DNA of 64,000 nt from Sinomonas notoginsengisoli (lineage in GTDB: Bacteria; Actinomycetota; Actinomycetes; Actinomycetales; Micrococcaceae): positions 62,001-126,000 of the forward strand of contig NZ_JAIZDP010000002.1 in assembly GCF_021554725.1 (NCBI RefSeq), given 5' to 3'. Position 1 is the first letter of the stretch. Every line of letters starts with the position of its first letter. The position numbers and the translations under genes are program-made. This document shows positions 32,533-42,049 of this stretch, piece after piece. Under the pieces are notes generated by a model. It was not told the DNA's origin. It did not search any database and saw only the letters and a list, made by a program, of their open reading frames with translations.

Positions 32533-33699
32533 ATGGACAAGACGGGTGGCACGGCCGTGCAGACGGGTCGCTCGGCCCTGGCAGGGTCGTGGGCGATCGC
32601 CCGTGACTATGTCAGGGACCTGAGGTCCTCAGGCATCGTGCGCGTGCGCCGCTCGCTGATGCCGGCGATGGCCATGACGGTGGGCGCCGTACTCGCCTAC
32701 TTCATCGCGGAATACCTCCTCGGCCACACCATGCCGATCTTCGCCGCAACATCCGCCCTCATCTCGCTGGGATTCGGGCGCGACCTCACCGTCCGCAAGG
32801 TCCTCGAGGTGGCCGTAGGCTGCACTCTCGGCATCGCGGTCGGCGACCTCCTCATGCACTTTCTGGGGGCGGGGCTGTGGCAGGCGGGCATCATCCTGTT
32901 CCTCTCGATCCTGCTCGCCCGGTTCCTGGACCGCGGCGTCATCTTCGCGACCCAGCTCGGCGTCCAGTCCCTGTTCGTGGTCCTTCTGCCGGTGGCCAGC
33001 GGCGGCCCGTTCACCCGTAGCCTCGATGCCGTGATCGGCGGTCTCATGGCGCTGGCGCTGACCGCGGTCCTGCCGCGAGACCCGCGGGTGCAGCCGCGGC
33101 GTGACGTCAAGGAACTCCTCGATACGTTCGCGACGATGCTGCGGGAGTGCGGCGAGGCCCTCGCGGACGCGGACTCGACCCGCGCCTGGCACGCGCTCGT
33201 GCGCGGCCGCGGCTCACAGGCCAAGGTCGACGCGATCCGGGCGAGCCTCAAGTCCTCCACTGAAGTCGCCCGCCTCGCGCCCGCCTATCGCCGCCACCGG
33301 GGCGAGATCGAGGAGATCGACAACGCCGTTGAGTTCCTGGACCTCGGGCTGCGCAACGCCCGCGTCGTCGCGCGGAGACTGAGCTCGGTCATCAACAACG
33401 CCGCCCTCTCCCAGACCGCGTCCGAGCGCATCGCCGGGCTACTCTCTGAGACGGCGGACGCGCTCGACAGCGTGGCCCTCGGGCTGGTCGCGGAGCGGCG
33501 GGAGGAACGCAGCGCCCAGATGCGCGCAGCCCGGCTTGCACTGGCGGACATCGGCGCCCACGCACACCCCCGCTACCTCCACGTGGAGCGGCTCGAAGGC
33601 GAGGCGCTCGTGATCCTGCTGCGGCCCATGATCATCGACCTCCTTGAGGCCACCGGCTACTCGCACGAGGAGGCCATGGCCTTCCTGCCCCGGATCTGA
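32533..33699 (+). CDS. FUSC-type (aromatic acid exporter-like) membrane protein
   Basis: A 388-residue protein. The N-terminal half has five or six membrane segments, including LMPAMAMTVGAVLAYFIAEYLLG and LEVAVGCTLGIAVGDLL, typical of the FUSC/ArAE family. The C-terminal half is a soluble helical domain with repeated charged heptads. Relatives export aromatic acids or similar compounds, but the substrate here is unknown. TAGACT lies seven bases before the ATG with no ribosome site, suggesting a leaderless transcript. It is divergent from pstS. Confidence 0.82.
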   Translation: MDKTGGTAVQTGRSALAGSWAIARDYVRDLRSSGIVRVRRSLMPAMAMTVGAVLAYFIAEYLLGHTMPIFAATSALISLGFGRDLTVRKVLEVAVGCTLGIAVGDLLMHFLGAGLWQAGIILFLSILLARFLDRGVIFATQLGVQSLFVVLLPVASGGPFTRSLDAVIGGLMALALTAVLPRDPRVQPRRDVKELLDTFATMLRECGEALADADSTRAWHALVRGRGSQAKVDAIRASLKSSTEVARLAPAYRRHRGEIEEIDNAVEFLDLGLRNARVVARRLSSVINNAALSQTASERIAGLLSETADALDSVALGLVAERREERSAQMRAARLALADIGAHAHPRYLHVERLEGEALVILLRPMIIDLLEATGYSHEEAMAFLPRI

Positions 33700-33767
33700 G
33701 CCGCGGGCCACGGTAGGGCACGCGATGCCTGACGAGAACTGTCAGGCGGCTGGAATAGCCTTGGCGC

Positions 33768-35201
33768 ATGGCAATGAAGACCTCCACGCGCAGCCCGGCA
33801 CGCTCCGGCCGGGCCCCCGGCTATCGGTGCGCGGAATGCGGCTGGACCACCGTGAAATGGGTGGGCCGCTGCGGTGAATGCCAGGCGTGGGGCACTGTCG
33901 AGGAGGTCGGCGCCGTCGTTGCGCGCACGACGGCGGCGACTTCCGTCCTCGAGCCGGCTCGCCCGATTGCCGAGATCGACGCGACCGACGCGGCGTTCCT
34001 GCCGACCGCAGTCGGGGAGCTGGACCGCGTGCTGGGCGGCGGCCTCGTGCCGGGCGCGGTGATCCTCCTCGCCGGAGAGCCGGGTGTGGGCAAGTCAACC
34101 CTCCTGCTTGACGTCGCGGCAAAAGTCGCCGGCGCAGCGCAGGGCGATGAAGCAGAGTACGGCGGGGCCGTGGCACGGGACGTCCTCTACGTGACAGGCG
34201 AGGAGTCCGCCGCCCAAGTGAAGCTGCGAGCCGAGCGGATCGGCGCCGTCGCACCCCAACTCTTCCTCGCCGCTGAGACGGATCTGTCCCAAGCCCTCGG
34301 CCACGTCGAGAAGCTCTCCCCGCAGCTGCTCATTGTCGATTCGGTCCAGACGCTCTCGAGCCCCGAGGTGGACGGCAGCGCCGGCGGTGTCTCCCAGGTG
34401 AGGGAAGTTGCCGCCTCGATCATCGCCGCCGCGAAGCGCCGGAACATGACCACCCTCCTCGTGGGTCACGTGACAAAGGACGGCTCGATCGCGGGTCCTC
34501 GCCTCCTCGAACACCTCGTGGACGTGGTCTGCCAGTTCGAGGGCGAGCGGCACTCGCGCCTGCGCCTCCTGCGCGCCGTCAAGAACCGGTATGGCCCGAC
34601 GGACGAGGTCGGCTGCTTCGATCTGACCGAAACGGGGATCGTGAGCGTGTCGGACCCGTCGGGGCTCTTCGTGTCCCGCACCAAGGACCCCGTCTCAGGT
34701 ACGTGCATCACCGTGACACTCGAGGGACGCCGGCCGCTCCTCGCCGAGGTCCAATCGCTCCTCGCGGAATCGGCAACCGCCCAGCCGAGGAGGGCCACGA
34801 GCGGGCTCGACTCGTCCCGGGTCGCGATGCTCCTCGCGGTCCTGCAGCAGCGTGCAGGCTGCCTCCTCCACAAGGACGACACCTATGTGGCGACGGTTGG
34901 AGGCGTGAAGCTCAGCGAACCGGCCACGGACCTCGCGGTGGCCCTGGCCGTTGCGTCGGCGAAGACCCGCACCGCCCTCCCCCAACGGCTCATCGCGTTC
35001 GGCGAAGTCGGGCTCGCGGGCGAGGTGCGGCCGGTGCCCGGGATCGGTCGGCGCATCCAGGAGGCCCATCGCCTCGGCTTCACCCACGCGGTGGTCCCTG
35101 CAAGCCCCGACGGACCAGGCGAGGTGCCGCCCGGTTTCAGGGTAAAGGAGGTGAGCCACGTCGCAGAAGCGCTCGAGCTCCTGATCCCCGGCACCGACTA
35201 G
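33768..35201 (+). CDS. radA: DNA repair protein RadA
   Basis: A 477-residue protein with all RadA hallmarks: N-terminal zinc finger CAEC...CGEC (residues about 21-38), RecA-like core with Walker A GEPGVGKST, Walker B LLIVDSVQTL, the KNRYGPTDEVG motif, and a C-terminal Lon-like domain. RadA drives branch migration during recombinational repair. TAGCCT six bases before the ATG and no ribosome site suggest leaderless initiation. disA follows 130 bases downstream, a linkage common in actinobacteria. Confidence 0.97.
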   Translation: MAMKTSTRSPARSGRAPGYRCAECGWTTVKWVGRCGECQAWGTVEEVGAVVARTTAATSVLEPARPIAEIDATDAAFLPTAVGELDRVLGGGLVPGAVILLAGEPGVGKSTLLLDVAAKVAGAAQGDEAEYGGAVARDVLYVTGEESAAQVKLRAERIGAVAPQLFLAAETDLSQALGHVEKLSPQLLIVDSVQTLSSPEVDGSAGGVSQVREVAASIIAAAKRRNMTTLLVGHVTKDGSIAGPRLLEHLVDVVCQFEGERHSRLRLLRAVKNRYGPTDEVGCFDLTETGIVSVSDPSGLFVSRTKDPVSGTCITVTLEGRRPLLAEVQSLLAESATAQPRRATSGLDSSRVAMLLAVLQQRAGCLLHKDDTYVATVGGVKLSEPATDLAVALAVASAKTRTALPQRLIAFGEVGLAGEVRPVPGIGRRIQEAHRLGFTHAVVPASPDGPGEVPPGFRVKEVSHVAEALELLIPGTD

Positions 35202-35331
35202 GCCTCACTCGGGCCGGTCTGTGCCCGAATCGTTGCCTACTTCATCCTGCCGCGCACCATGTGTGCGCGCACCCGCGGATACCATGGGATCCGTGCGTCG
35301 CGCCAGCCGCGGCGCAGGGAAGGGAATTCAC

Positions 35332-36408
35332 ATGGCTCGGACTCCCGAGGAAGTGCTCAAAGCCACCTTGGCCCGGGTCGCACCCGGAACGGCGCTGCGC
35401 GACGGTCTGGAACGGATACTCCGCGGCCGCACAGGCGCGCTCATAGTGCTCGGCTACAACCCCGCCGTCGAGTCGCTCTGCTCGGGCGGATTCGAGATCG
35501 GAATCGAGTTCTCCCCCACGCGCCTTCGCGAGCTGGCCAAGATGGACGGCGCCATCGTCTGCGACCGCGATGCGCGCACGATCGTCAAGGCCGCGGTGCA
35601 CCTCGTGCCGGACTCGTCCATCGAGACGCACGAGTCCGGAACCCGCCACCGTACTGCCGAACGGGTCGCGAAGCAGACCGGCCTTCCTGTCGTCTCGGTG
35701 AGCCAGTCCATGCAGATCATCGCGCTCTACGTCCAGGGCATCCGGCACGTCATCGAGGACTCCGAGCGTGTCCTCGCGCGGGCCAACCAGGCCCTCGCGA
35801 CCCTCGAGCGCTACCGGGCCCGGCTCGACCAGGTCACGCATTCGCTCTCGGCTCTCGAGATCGAGGCCATGGTCACGGTCCGTGATGTCGCCCAGACGCT
35901 CCAACGCCAGGTGATGGTCCAGCGCATCTCCGAGGAGATCGCCCAGTACGTCCTCGAACTCGGCGACGACGGACGCCTCCTGGCCCTCCAGCTCGAGGAG
36001 CTCACCACCGGGCTCGGGCCGGGCGCCGACGTGGTGATCCGCGACTACGCGGGGGACGACACCTCCTCGGAGACCATCGAGGCCGCCGTCCAGGCCCTCA
36101 TGGACCTCTCCAGCGTGGACCTCATCGATCTCAACAGGATCGCTGCGATCCTCGGCTACGCCGGCGGCACCGAGACGCTCGACGCCGTTGTGCAGCCGCG
36201 CGGCTACCGCCTCATCTCGGGCCTCAAGCCTGTGCCGCGCGCGGTCGCGGACCGCCTCGTCGACCACTTCAGCGGTCTCCAGAACCTCATGGCGGCCACG
36301 ATCGAGGACCTCATGACGGTGGACGGCATCGGCGAGCAGCGGGCCCGGACCGTCCGCGAGGGCCTCTCGCGCATGGCGGAGGCCAGCCTCCTCGACCGCT
36401 TCCTCTGA
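35332..36408 (+). CDS. disA: Diadenylate cyclase / DNA integrity scanning protein DisA
   Basis: A 358-residue protein. The N-terminal DAC domain carries DGA (KMDGAIVCD) and RHR (SGTRHRTAER), the catalytic signatures for making cyclic di-AMP from two ATP. A helical spine follows, and a C-terminal helix-hairpin-helix domain ends in TVDGIGEQRARTVREGL. The start at 35332 has GGGAAGGGA upstream; the open frame extends further 5' but without homology. DisA forms an octamer that scans DNA and halts cyclase activity at branched DNA, consistent with its RadA neighbour. Confidence 0.96.
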   Translation: MARTPEEVLKATLARVAPGTALRDGLERILRGRTGALIVLGYNPAVESLCSGGFEIGIEFSPTRLRELAKMDGAIVCDRDARTIVKAAVHLVPDSSIETHESGTRHRTAERVAKQTGLPVVSVSQSMQIIALYVQGIRHVIEDSERVLARANQALATLERYRARLDQVTHSLSALEIEAMVTVRDVAQTLQRQVMVQRISEEIAQYVLELGDDGRLLALQLEELTTGLGPGADVVIRDYAGDDTSSETIEAAVQALMDLSSVDLIDLNRIAAILGYAGGTETLDAVVQPRGYRLISGLKPVPRAVADRLVDHFSGLQNLMAATIEDLMTVDGIGEQRARTVREGLSRMAEASLLDRFL

Positions 36409-36429
36409 TTCCTCATTCCCCTGAGGGAG

Positions 36430-37185
36430 CTACTTCAGCTCGAACACGGCCTTCGAGCTCGTCGTCGCCCCAAGCGACGCGGTCATGACGTAGAAGCCGG
36501 GCTTGGGCTGAGTTGCAACCGCCTTGCATCCTTCCGTGCTGCGGACGCGGTCCCACGGGAAATTCGCGCTCTCCGAGGCGCCCGCCGCGATGGTCTTGGG
36601 AAGGTCCTGCGCGTCCGTCTGGCAATCCTTCGAGGAGAAGATCCGGTCCGTCCCGCTGACCACGAGGAACTCCATCTGCTTGGTCCCTACGTTGACCTCA
36701 CACGGCATAGGGTTCGCGTTGGTCACCCTGAGGGTGAACATCGGCTTCTCGTTGGGTGCGTAGCTGGGCTTGTCCGTTGCCGCGGCGACCGTGATGAGGT
36801 GCGGGTCGCAGGACGGAGTGGCGGTGGGGGCTGCCGTGGAGGCCGAGCTCGGGCCCGCGGACGCCGCCGTCTCCTGGGCTGATGACGGCGACGGGTCGGC
36901 CTGGGCAGACGAGGTCGCCTCGGGCACAGGGACGGCACGTGGATCTGGAGCCGCTCCCGTGGCTCCCTTGGGGACGTCCGCGGCCGAGCCCACAGCGGCT
37001 ACTGCCGCCCAGACGCCGACCCCGAGTACCCCAAGGATCATGACCATAAGGACCAGTACGGCGATGCGCCTGCGGCGGTACACGGCGGCGCTCTGGCGGG
37101 GCTCGGGGCGTCCAGTGGCGGGACGGCGTACCCGCCCCCCCGCCGACGCCCGCATGCCTGCTCCACCGTTGCCCTGCCGTCCCAT
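36430..37185 (-). CDS. Membrane-anchored protein with extracellular domain, unknown function
   Basis: A 251-residue protein: basic cytoplasmic N-terminus (about 40 residues, RR-rich), one membrane segment (IAVLVLMVMILGVLGVGVWAA), a Ser/Pro/Ala/Thr linker of about 60 residues, then a globular beta domain. The domain begins SCDPHLITVAAATDKPSYAPNEKPMF and contains four Cys, resembling immunoglobulin-like or BsuPI-like domains. TAGCCT six bases upstream of the ATG suggests a leaderless mRNA. It converges on disA. Function unknown; a cell-envelope role is likely. Confidence 0.75.
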   Translation of the reverse strand: MGRQGNGGAGMRASAGGRVRRPATGRPEPRQSAAVYRRRRIAVLVLMVMILGVLGVGVWAAVAAVGSAADVPKGATGAAPDPRAVPVPEATSSAQADPSPSSAQETAASAGPSSASTAAPTATPSCDPHLITVAAATDKPSYAPNEKPMFTLRVTNANPMPCEVNVGTKQMEFLVVSGTDRIFSSKDCQTDAQDLPKTIAAGASESANFPWDRVRSTEGCKAVATQPKPGFYVMTASLGATTSSKAVFELK

Positions 37186-37381
37186 GCCTCTAGGCTAAGA
37201 TCCGCGGCGCGTGGACCCGCAGCGCCGCGCCGCAGGCAGCAACTCCTGCAGCACTAGACGTCCGCCGGCACCCCGCCCACCACCGGCGCGGGGTCACCTG
37301 CCAACAACCCGGGGTCACCTCCCTGAAGCCATATCCTGAATCCACCCACATTTCCGGATGGCACCCCGACGAAAGGCAAGC

Positions 37382-38434
37382 GTGAGCGCATCCTTGACCA
37401 CCCGCCGTCGTGCGCAGGATGACGCTCCCACTCAGGTGTCGGAGCGGATCGGGGGCCTGCACACGGCGCTCTCCGAATGGTTCGCCGTCGAGGCGCGGGA
37501 CCTGCCATGGCGCGCTCCGGGCCGCACACCCTGGGGCGTTCTCGTGAGCGAAGTCATGCTGCAGCAGACGCCCGTAGCGCGGGTGCTGCCCGTGTGGCGG
37601 GAGTGGATGCAGCGGTGGCCGCACCCAGCAGAGCTCGCGGGGGTGCCTGCAGGCGAGGCCGTGCGTGCGTGGGGCCGGCTCGGCTACCCGCGTCGAGCGC
37701 TCAGGCTGCACGCGGCTGCCACCGTGATCGCCGAAAAGCACGGCGGACTGGTGCCCGATACGGAGGAGGGGCTGCTCGCACTGCCGGGGGTGGGATCGTA
37801 CACGGCTGCTGCGGTCGCGGCCTTCGCGTTCGGGCGCCGGACCACGGTGGTGGACACCAATATCCGGCGCGTGCACGCGAGGCTCGTGGGCGGCGAGGCC
37901 CTCCCTGCGCCCTCGCTCACGGCAGCCGAGCAGCGCCGCGCCACCGACCTTCTTCCCGACGACAGGGCTCTGTCCGTGACGTGGAATGCTGCCACGATGG
38001 AGCTTGGGGCGGTCGTCTGCACGGCACGGTCGCCCCGATGCGGTGACTGCCCAGTGTCCGGGGACTGCGCATGGCTCGCGGCGGGAAAGCCGGCGCCGAC
38101 TCATACGCCGCGGGGCCAGGCGTGGCACGGGACGGACCGGCAGGTCCGAGGCGCGATCATGGCGGTGCTGCGGGTCTCGGCACATCCCGTCCCGCGCGAG
38201 CTGTTCGAGGCCTCCCCGTCTGGTGCCCGTGGATGGCCGAGTATTCGCGGGTCCGTCGGGGCGGCCCCCGCAGAACGCCGACCATTCACGGAAGGGACTG
38301 CCGTTGCCGTGGACGAAGCGCTAACCCAATTCCACGCGCTCGGCACCAGCCCGGCCCAGCTGGAACGCTCCCTCGCAGGGCTGCTCGCGGACGGGCTCGC
38401 GGTCGAAGCGGACGGGCACCTGCGCCTTCCATAA
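37382..38434 (+). CDS. mutY: A/G-specific adenine glycosylase MutY
   Basis: About 350 residues. Catalytic Glu is in SEVMLQQTPVARV; the helix-hairpin-helix LPGVGSYTAAAVAAFAFG and catalytic Asp in VVDTNIRRV follow. The 4Fe-4S cluster ligands are in C.....CGDCPVSGDC. The C-terminus is short and lacks an obvious NUDIX-like 8-oxoG domain, as in other actinobacterial forms. It removes adenine paired with 8-oxoguanine. The GTG at 37382 with GAAAGG upstream is preferred; an ATG at 37358 adds eight residues but lacks a ribosome site. Confidence 0.93.
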   Translation: MSASLTTRRRAQDDAPTQVSERIGGLHTALSEWFAVEARDLPWRAPGRTPWGVLVSEVMLQQTPVARVLPVWREWMQRWPHPAELAGVPAGEAVRAWGRLGYPRRALRLHAAATVIAEKHGGLVPDTEEGLLALPGVGSYTAAAVAAFAFGRRTTVVDTNIRRVHARLVGGEALPAPSLTAAEQRRATDLLPDDRALSVTWNAATMELGAVVCTARSPRCGDCPVSGDCAWLAAGKPAPTHTPRGQAWHGTDRQVRGAIMAVLRVSAHPVPRELFEASPSGARGWPSIRGSVGAAPAERRPFTEGTAVAVDEALTQFHALGTSPAQLERSLAGLLADGLAVEADGHLRLP

Positions 38435-38524
38435 TGGCGCCGGCGGCGTCGCAACCGAATTGCGTCCGCATCGAGACCGCGGCTCCATTGAACCGCCCTG
38501 GACCTGGCCCCTAGCCTCGTTTGC

Positions 38525-38986
38525 ATGGCCAGCAGGGTGCTCATGATGGCCGCTTCGGCAGGGATCCTCACGGCCACATCCCTCGTGGCCTGCCATGGAG
38601 AGGTCGCATGCCCCGCGATCGCCGCGGCCCCGTTTCTCACCGTGCACATCTCGGCGGACCTCGCGGCGACGCTGAACTCGGGCTCCGTCACCGCGACGGC
38701 GTGCCAAGACGCTGGATGCCACGGTGGACCGCTGGCACTCGCGGACGAGCAGGCTTCCGGTTCAGCCTCGGTACCGGGAAAGGTGGGTCGGATCGGCATG
38801 GGATCCCTCAGGGAGACGCCGATAGACCTGACCGTCTCTGCCCAGGACCTGCAGGGCCAGCATCTCGGCGACTACCGCCTCCAGTTCGCACCGCGTATCT
38901 CATACCCGTGGGGCTCCTCGTGCCCGCGGGTGGTCACGGCGGAGGTCAGCTGGGACCGCTCAGGTCTGCATCCCTCGATGCCGTAG
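38525..38986 (+). CDS. Small putative lipoprotein, unknown function
   Basis: A 153-residue protein with a short signal peptide ending in TSLVACHG, where the Cys could be lipidated. The mature part has six Cys and a single predicted beta domain with TVHISADLAATLNSGSVTATAC, where two Cys flank DAGCHGG. TAGCCT lies seven bases before the ATG without a ribosome site, fitting leaderless initiation. Family not recognised. The plus-strand frame is preferred over overlapping minus-strand frames because of the signal peptide and promoter placement. Confidence 0.65.
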   Translation: MASRVLMMAASAGILTATSLVACHGEVACPAIAAAPFLTVHISADLAATLNSGSVTATACQDAGCHGGPLALADEQASGSASVPGKVGRIGMGSLRETPIDLTVSAQDLQGQHLGDYRLQFAPRISYPWGSSCPRVVTAEVSWDRSGLHPSMP

Positions 38987-39112
38987 GCCGGACACGGTCG
39001 GACCATGGTGACCATGCGTGCGGTGGCTGTGATCCTGTCCTTGAGCGCGGCGGGCCCACAACCGCCACTGTCACCCTCGACCGGCTGGGCCTTCGGGCTG
39101 GCTAGCTCCGGA

Positions 39113-39667
39113 CTACTCGCGCGCCCGTCCGTGCAGCCAACGGATCATGCGTGTGTTGCCGAGCGTGTTCGGCTTGACCCGGGCCAGGTCGAGGAACTCC
39201 GCCACGCCTTCATCATGCGAGCGCAGCAGTTCGGAGTACACCTCGGGGTCCACGCCGGACTGGTCGGCCATGACCTCGAACCCATGCCGCTCGAAGAACC
39301 CCACCTCGAAGGTGAGGCAGAAGACCCGCTGCACCCCGACGTCGTGCGCTTCCTTCAACAGCAGCTCGACAAGTGCATGGCCCACTCCGTGCCGGCGCCA
39401 TGCATCGGCGGCGGCGAGAGTGCGGATCTCCGCGAGATCCTCCCACATGACGTGCAGGGCCCCGCAGCCGATCACCTCGCCGTCCGGCGTCTCGGCGACA
39501 CGGAACTCCTGGATCGCCTCGTAGTACGCCACTGACTCCTTCGAGATGAGGATCCGCCGCTCGGCGAGAGGCGCTACGAGGCGCTTGATCGCCGCGACGT
39601 CGCCCGTTCGCGCGCGCCGGAGCGTGAACGGCGGGGCCGGGGGTGCAGTGGCGGTCTCGGCAGTCAT
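39113..39667 (-). CDS. argA: Amino-acid N-acetyltransferase, short ArgA (GNAT)
   Basis: A 184-residue GNAT protein closely matching the actinobacterial short N-acetylglutamate synthase. LRRARTGDVAAIKRLV opens the fold; EFRVAET, GCGALHVMWEDLAEIRTLA, RRHGVGHALVELLL (acetyl-CoA site) and VFCLTFEVGFFERHGF follow; it ends VAEFLDLARVKPNTLGNTRM. It acetylates glutamate as the first step of arginine synthesis. The ATG at 39667 is taken because upstream sequence in the same open frame is antisense to the hydrolase gene and lacks homology. Confidence 0.9.
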   Translation of the reverse strand: MTAETATAPPAPPFTLRRARTGDVAAIKRLVAPLAERRILISKESVAYYEAIQEFRVAETPDGEVIGCGALHVMWEDLAEIRTLAAADAWRRHGVGHALVELLLKEAHDVGVQRVFCLTFEVGFFERHGFEVMADQSGVDPEVYSELLRSHDEGVAEFLDLARVKPNTLGNTRMIRWLHGRARE

Positions 39668-39780
39668 GCGGTCAATCCTAGTTCCGGGCCCGCGCCGAGG
39701 CTCCGCGCACGACGGCGCTGGGTTGGCGCTATCCCGAGGGGCGGCCGTGGGGGCGCTCCCCACGGCGGGGCATGACCCAG

Positions 39781-39836
39781 TTCGATGCCAACTGTTCGAT
39801 GCCAACTGTTCGATGCCAACTATTCGATGCCAACTA
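39781..39836. repeat. Four tandem 14-bp repeats
   Basis: Exact head-to-tail units TTCGATGCCAACTG (39781, 39795) and TTCGATGCCAACTA (39809, 39823), differing only in the last base. The array directly abuts a copy of the IS end sequence at 39837. CCAACT, present in each unit, also flanks both ends of the IS at 40900-42650. Confidence 0.92.
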
Positions 39837-39860
39837 TTGGGTATCTGCTTAGTTGAAGTG
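39837..39860 (+). mobile_element. Orphan copy of the IS1595-type terminal repeat
   Basis: This stretch matches the left terminal repeat of the downstream IS (40901-40925) with one mismatch in the first 23 bases, in the same orientation. No transposase follows it; the alpha/beta hydrolase gene does. A further degenerate match, GTATCGGCTTAGCTGAA, lies at 40766-40782 after the hydrolase stop codon. It may be the remnant of an earlier insertion. Confidence 0.65.
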
Positions 39861-39937
39861 GGGGGCTGACCGCTGCGGCTGACAACCGCAAGGGCTGCGC
39901 CGTGGTGTTTCGGCGGTGACCGCCGCACAATGATCGG

Positions 39938-40744
39938 ATGCCGACGCAGACGATCAACGAAACGCCCCTGTACTTCGACATCGAGGGGGACGGTGCACCC
40001 CTTGTGCCCGTGCACGGTTCGTGGGCCGAAACCAGTGTGTGGGACCTCGTTGTCCCCGGACTGGCCCAATCCTTCAAGGTCGTCAGGTACGACCGACGCG
40101 GGCACGGTCGCAGCACCGCCGACCCTGTCCAAGGCACCGTTCACGACGATGTGGAGGACTTGGCCGCGCTCATCCGAGAACTCGACGTGGCACCGGTGAA
40201 CCTCGTAGGGAATTCTGGCGGGGCATGCATCAGCCTCCGACTCGCTGCGGAATATCCCGACCTGGTCAGGAAGGTCTCCGTCCACGAACCGCCCTTCGTG
40301 TGGCTTCTCGGCAACGACCCGGCGACCAAGCCCCTCCAAGACTCTTTCCTGGCCGACGCCGGGCCTGTGATCGCCTTCGTTGAAGCTGGCAGGCTGGCAG
40401 AGGCGTCCGAGCACTTCGTGGACAACATCGCCCTCGGGCCAGGCACATGGCCAACCCTGCCCGAGCCCGTGCAGGACATGTTCATCCGCAACGCGCGCAC
40501 CTTCCTCGGCGAGACAAGGGACCCGGATTTCCTCGCGATTGACGTCGACCGCCTCCGGACGCTCCGGACACCCGTTCAGCTCACCCAAGGCAGCATGAGC
40601 CCGGCCATGTTCACGGCGATTATTGGCCAGCTCCGCGAGGTGCTCCCTCACGCTACGCATCACCTCTTCATGGGTGCCGGCCACCTGCCCCAAGCCACGC
40701 ACCCCGACGAATTCGTCGCAGCGGTCGGTGAATTCCTGCAGTAG
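39938..40744 (+). CDS. Alpha/beta hydrolase
   Basis: A 268-residue hydrolase. The oxyanion region is VPVHGSWAET, the strand-4 motif YDRRGHGRS, the nucleophile elbow GNSGG, and the catalytic His lies in GAGHLPQATHP. The substrate cannot be told; relatives include esterases and haloperoxidase-like enzymes. No good ribosome site precedes the ATG. The gene is bracketed by sequences resembling IS ends (39837 and about 40766), so it may have arrived or moved with such an element. Confidence 0.83.
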   Translation: MPTQTINETPLYFDIEGDGAPLVPVHGSWAETSVWDLVVPGLAQSFKVVRYDRRGHGRSTADPVQGTVHDDVEDLAALIRELDVAPVNLVGNSGGACISLRLAAEYPDLVRKVSVHEPPFVWLLGNDPATKPLQDSFLADAGPVIAFVEAGRLAEASEHFVDNIALGPGTWPTLPEPVQDMFIRNARTFLGETRDPDFLAIDVDRLRTLRTPVQLTQGSMSPAMFTAIIGQLREVLPHATHHLFMGAGHLPQATHPDEFVAAVGEFLQ

Positions 40745-40933
40745 AAGTTCAGCTCTGCGAAGACAGTATCGGCTTAGCTGAATTTGGTGGGCGCGGAACG
40801 CTTTCAGCAGTACTGCGTGCGCCCCCGAACGTCTTGGGTTAGTCCGCGCCTGCATGAGGCATCGGCGGCTTCAGCGAAGCTGATACCCAGTTTCCAACTA
40901 TTGGGTATCTGCTTAGCTGAAGTAGGCTGGGGT

Positions 40934-41931
40934 ATGGCCGATTCATCGCCTCAGATGCCACGCGCAGGCGTGGACTACCCCAAAACGTTCGGTCAGTTCC
41001 AGGAGTGGTTCAGCACCGACGAGGCCTGCCTCGAGTATCTGGCTGGGCTGAGGTGGCCGGGAGGGTTCGCCTGCCCGAAGTGCGGTGGCCGCGACTATTG
41101 GCGCACGGGCGCCGGGCTGTGGATGTGCAAGGTGTGCTCGCGCCGGACGTCGGTGACGGCCGGGACGATCTTCGACCGCACTCGGACCCCGCTGCGGACC
41201 TGGTTCGCGGCAGTGTGGTTCGTGACGTCCCAGAAGAACGGCGTGTCCGCCCTCGGCCTCCAGCGCGTCCTGGGGCTGAATTCGTATGAGACGGCATGGG
41301 CGTGGATGCACAAGCTCCGTCGGGCCATGGTCCGGCCCGAGCGCGAGATGCTCTCCGGTCTTGTCGAGGTCGACGAGAGCTTCATCGGCGGGGTCCACCG
41401 CGGCCTGCCCGGGGTCGGGCCGGACAAGATCTCGGTCCTGATCGCCGCGGAGCACCTGGACCGCAACCGGATCGGGCGCATCCGCCTCGAGCCCGGCCCG
41501 TCCGACCGCAGGCTCGCACTCGTCAAATTCGGCCAGCGAGTCGTCGCCCCGGATCCACCATCCGCACCGACGGGGCGCGGCAGCTGCGGCGATTCGCCGA
41601 CCTCGGCTACCAGCACGAGTACTTCACCCAGCTGGGCTCGGACATCCCCGCGCACGTGAACATGCCGGCTGTGCACATGGCGGCCTCCCAGCTCAAGCGC
41701 TGGATCGACGGCACCCTGCACCAGGGCCTCTCCCGAGAGCAGCTGGCCTACTACTTGGACGAGTTCACGTTCCGCTTCAACCGGCGCACCGCCAAGAGCC
41801 GCGGGCTGCTCTTCTACCGGCTCCTTCAGCAGGCCACGAACACTGACCCCGCGCCGCTGAAGGACCTCGTTATTCCCCACGACAGCGATCCCCGCCCGGC
41901 ACCACGAATGAAAGGACTCCGGCGGGGATGA
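40934..41931 (+). pseudogene. IS1595-type transposase, frameshifted
   Basis: The first part (40934 to about 41550) has the ISXO2-type zinc ribbon CPKCGG...CKVCSRR and the first catalytic Asp in VEVDESFIGG. The second part, in another frame from about 41551 to 41931, continues with STIRTDGARQLRRFADLGYQ (second Asp) and DEFTFRFNRR. Restoring one G in the run at 41547-41552 would join the two frames, so a single-base deletion is the likely cause. The transposase is probably inactive unless frameshifting occurs. Confidence 0.85.
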
Positions 41932-41965
41932 GGAACTCGGCCCGATCCAACCTCCTGGCCGGGTT

Positions 41966-42022
41966 CTCCGGAAATGGTTCCGAAACCGTTCGCTCAGCGC
42001 GATAATCGGTGGATTTCCGGAG
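41966..42022. terminator. Inverted repeat after the transposase
   Basis: Arms CTCCGGAAAT (41966-41975) and ATTTCCGGAG (42013-42022) lie just after the transposase stop codon and before the converging lipoprotein remnant. Placement fits a terminator inside the IS, but the loop is long and there is no T run. Confidence 0.35.
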
Positions 42023-42049
42023 ATCGCGTTGGCTTGGCTCTGTTTCCAG

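Noticed and set aside
39781-39836. CRISPR-like array
   Set aside because: The 14-bp units are directly adjacent with no spacers, and no cas genes are present.
39668-40855. N-terminal 396-residue extension of the ArgA frame on the minus strand
   Set aside because: It is antisense to the hydrolase gene and crosses the 14-bp repeats and IS-end sequence. ArgA homologues start at 39667.
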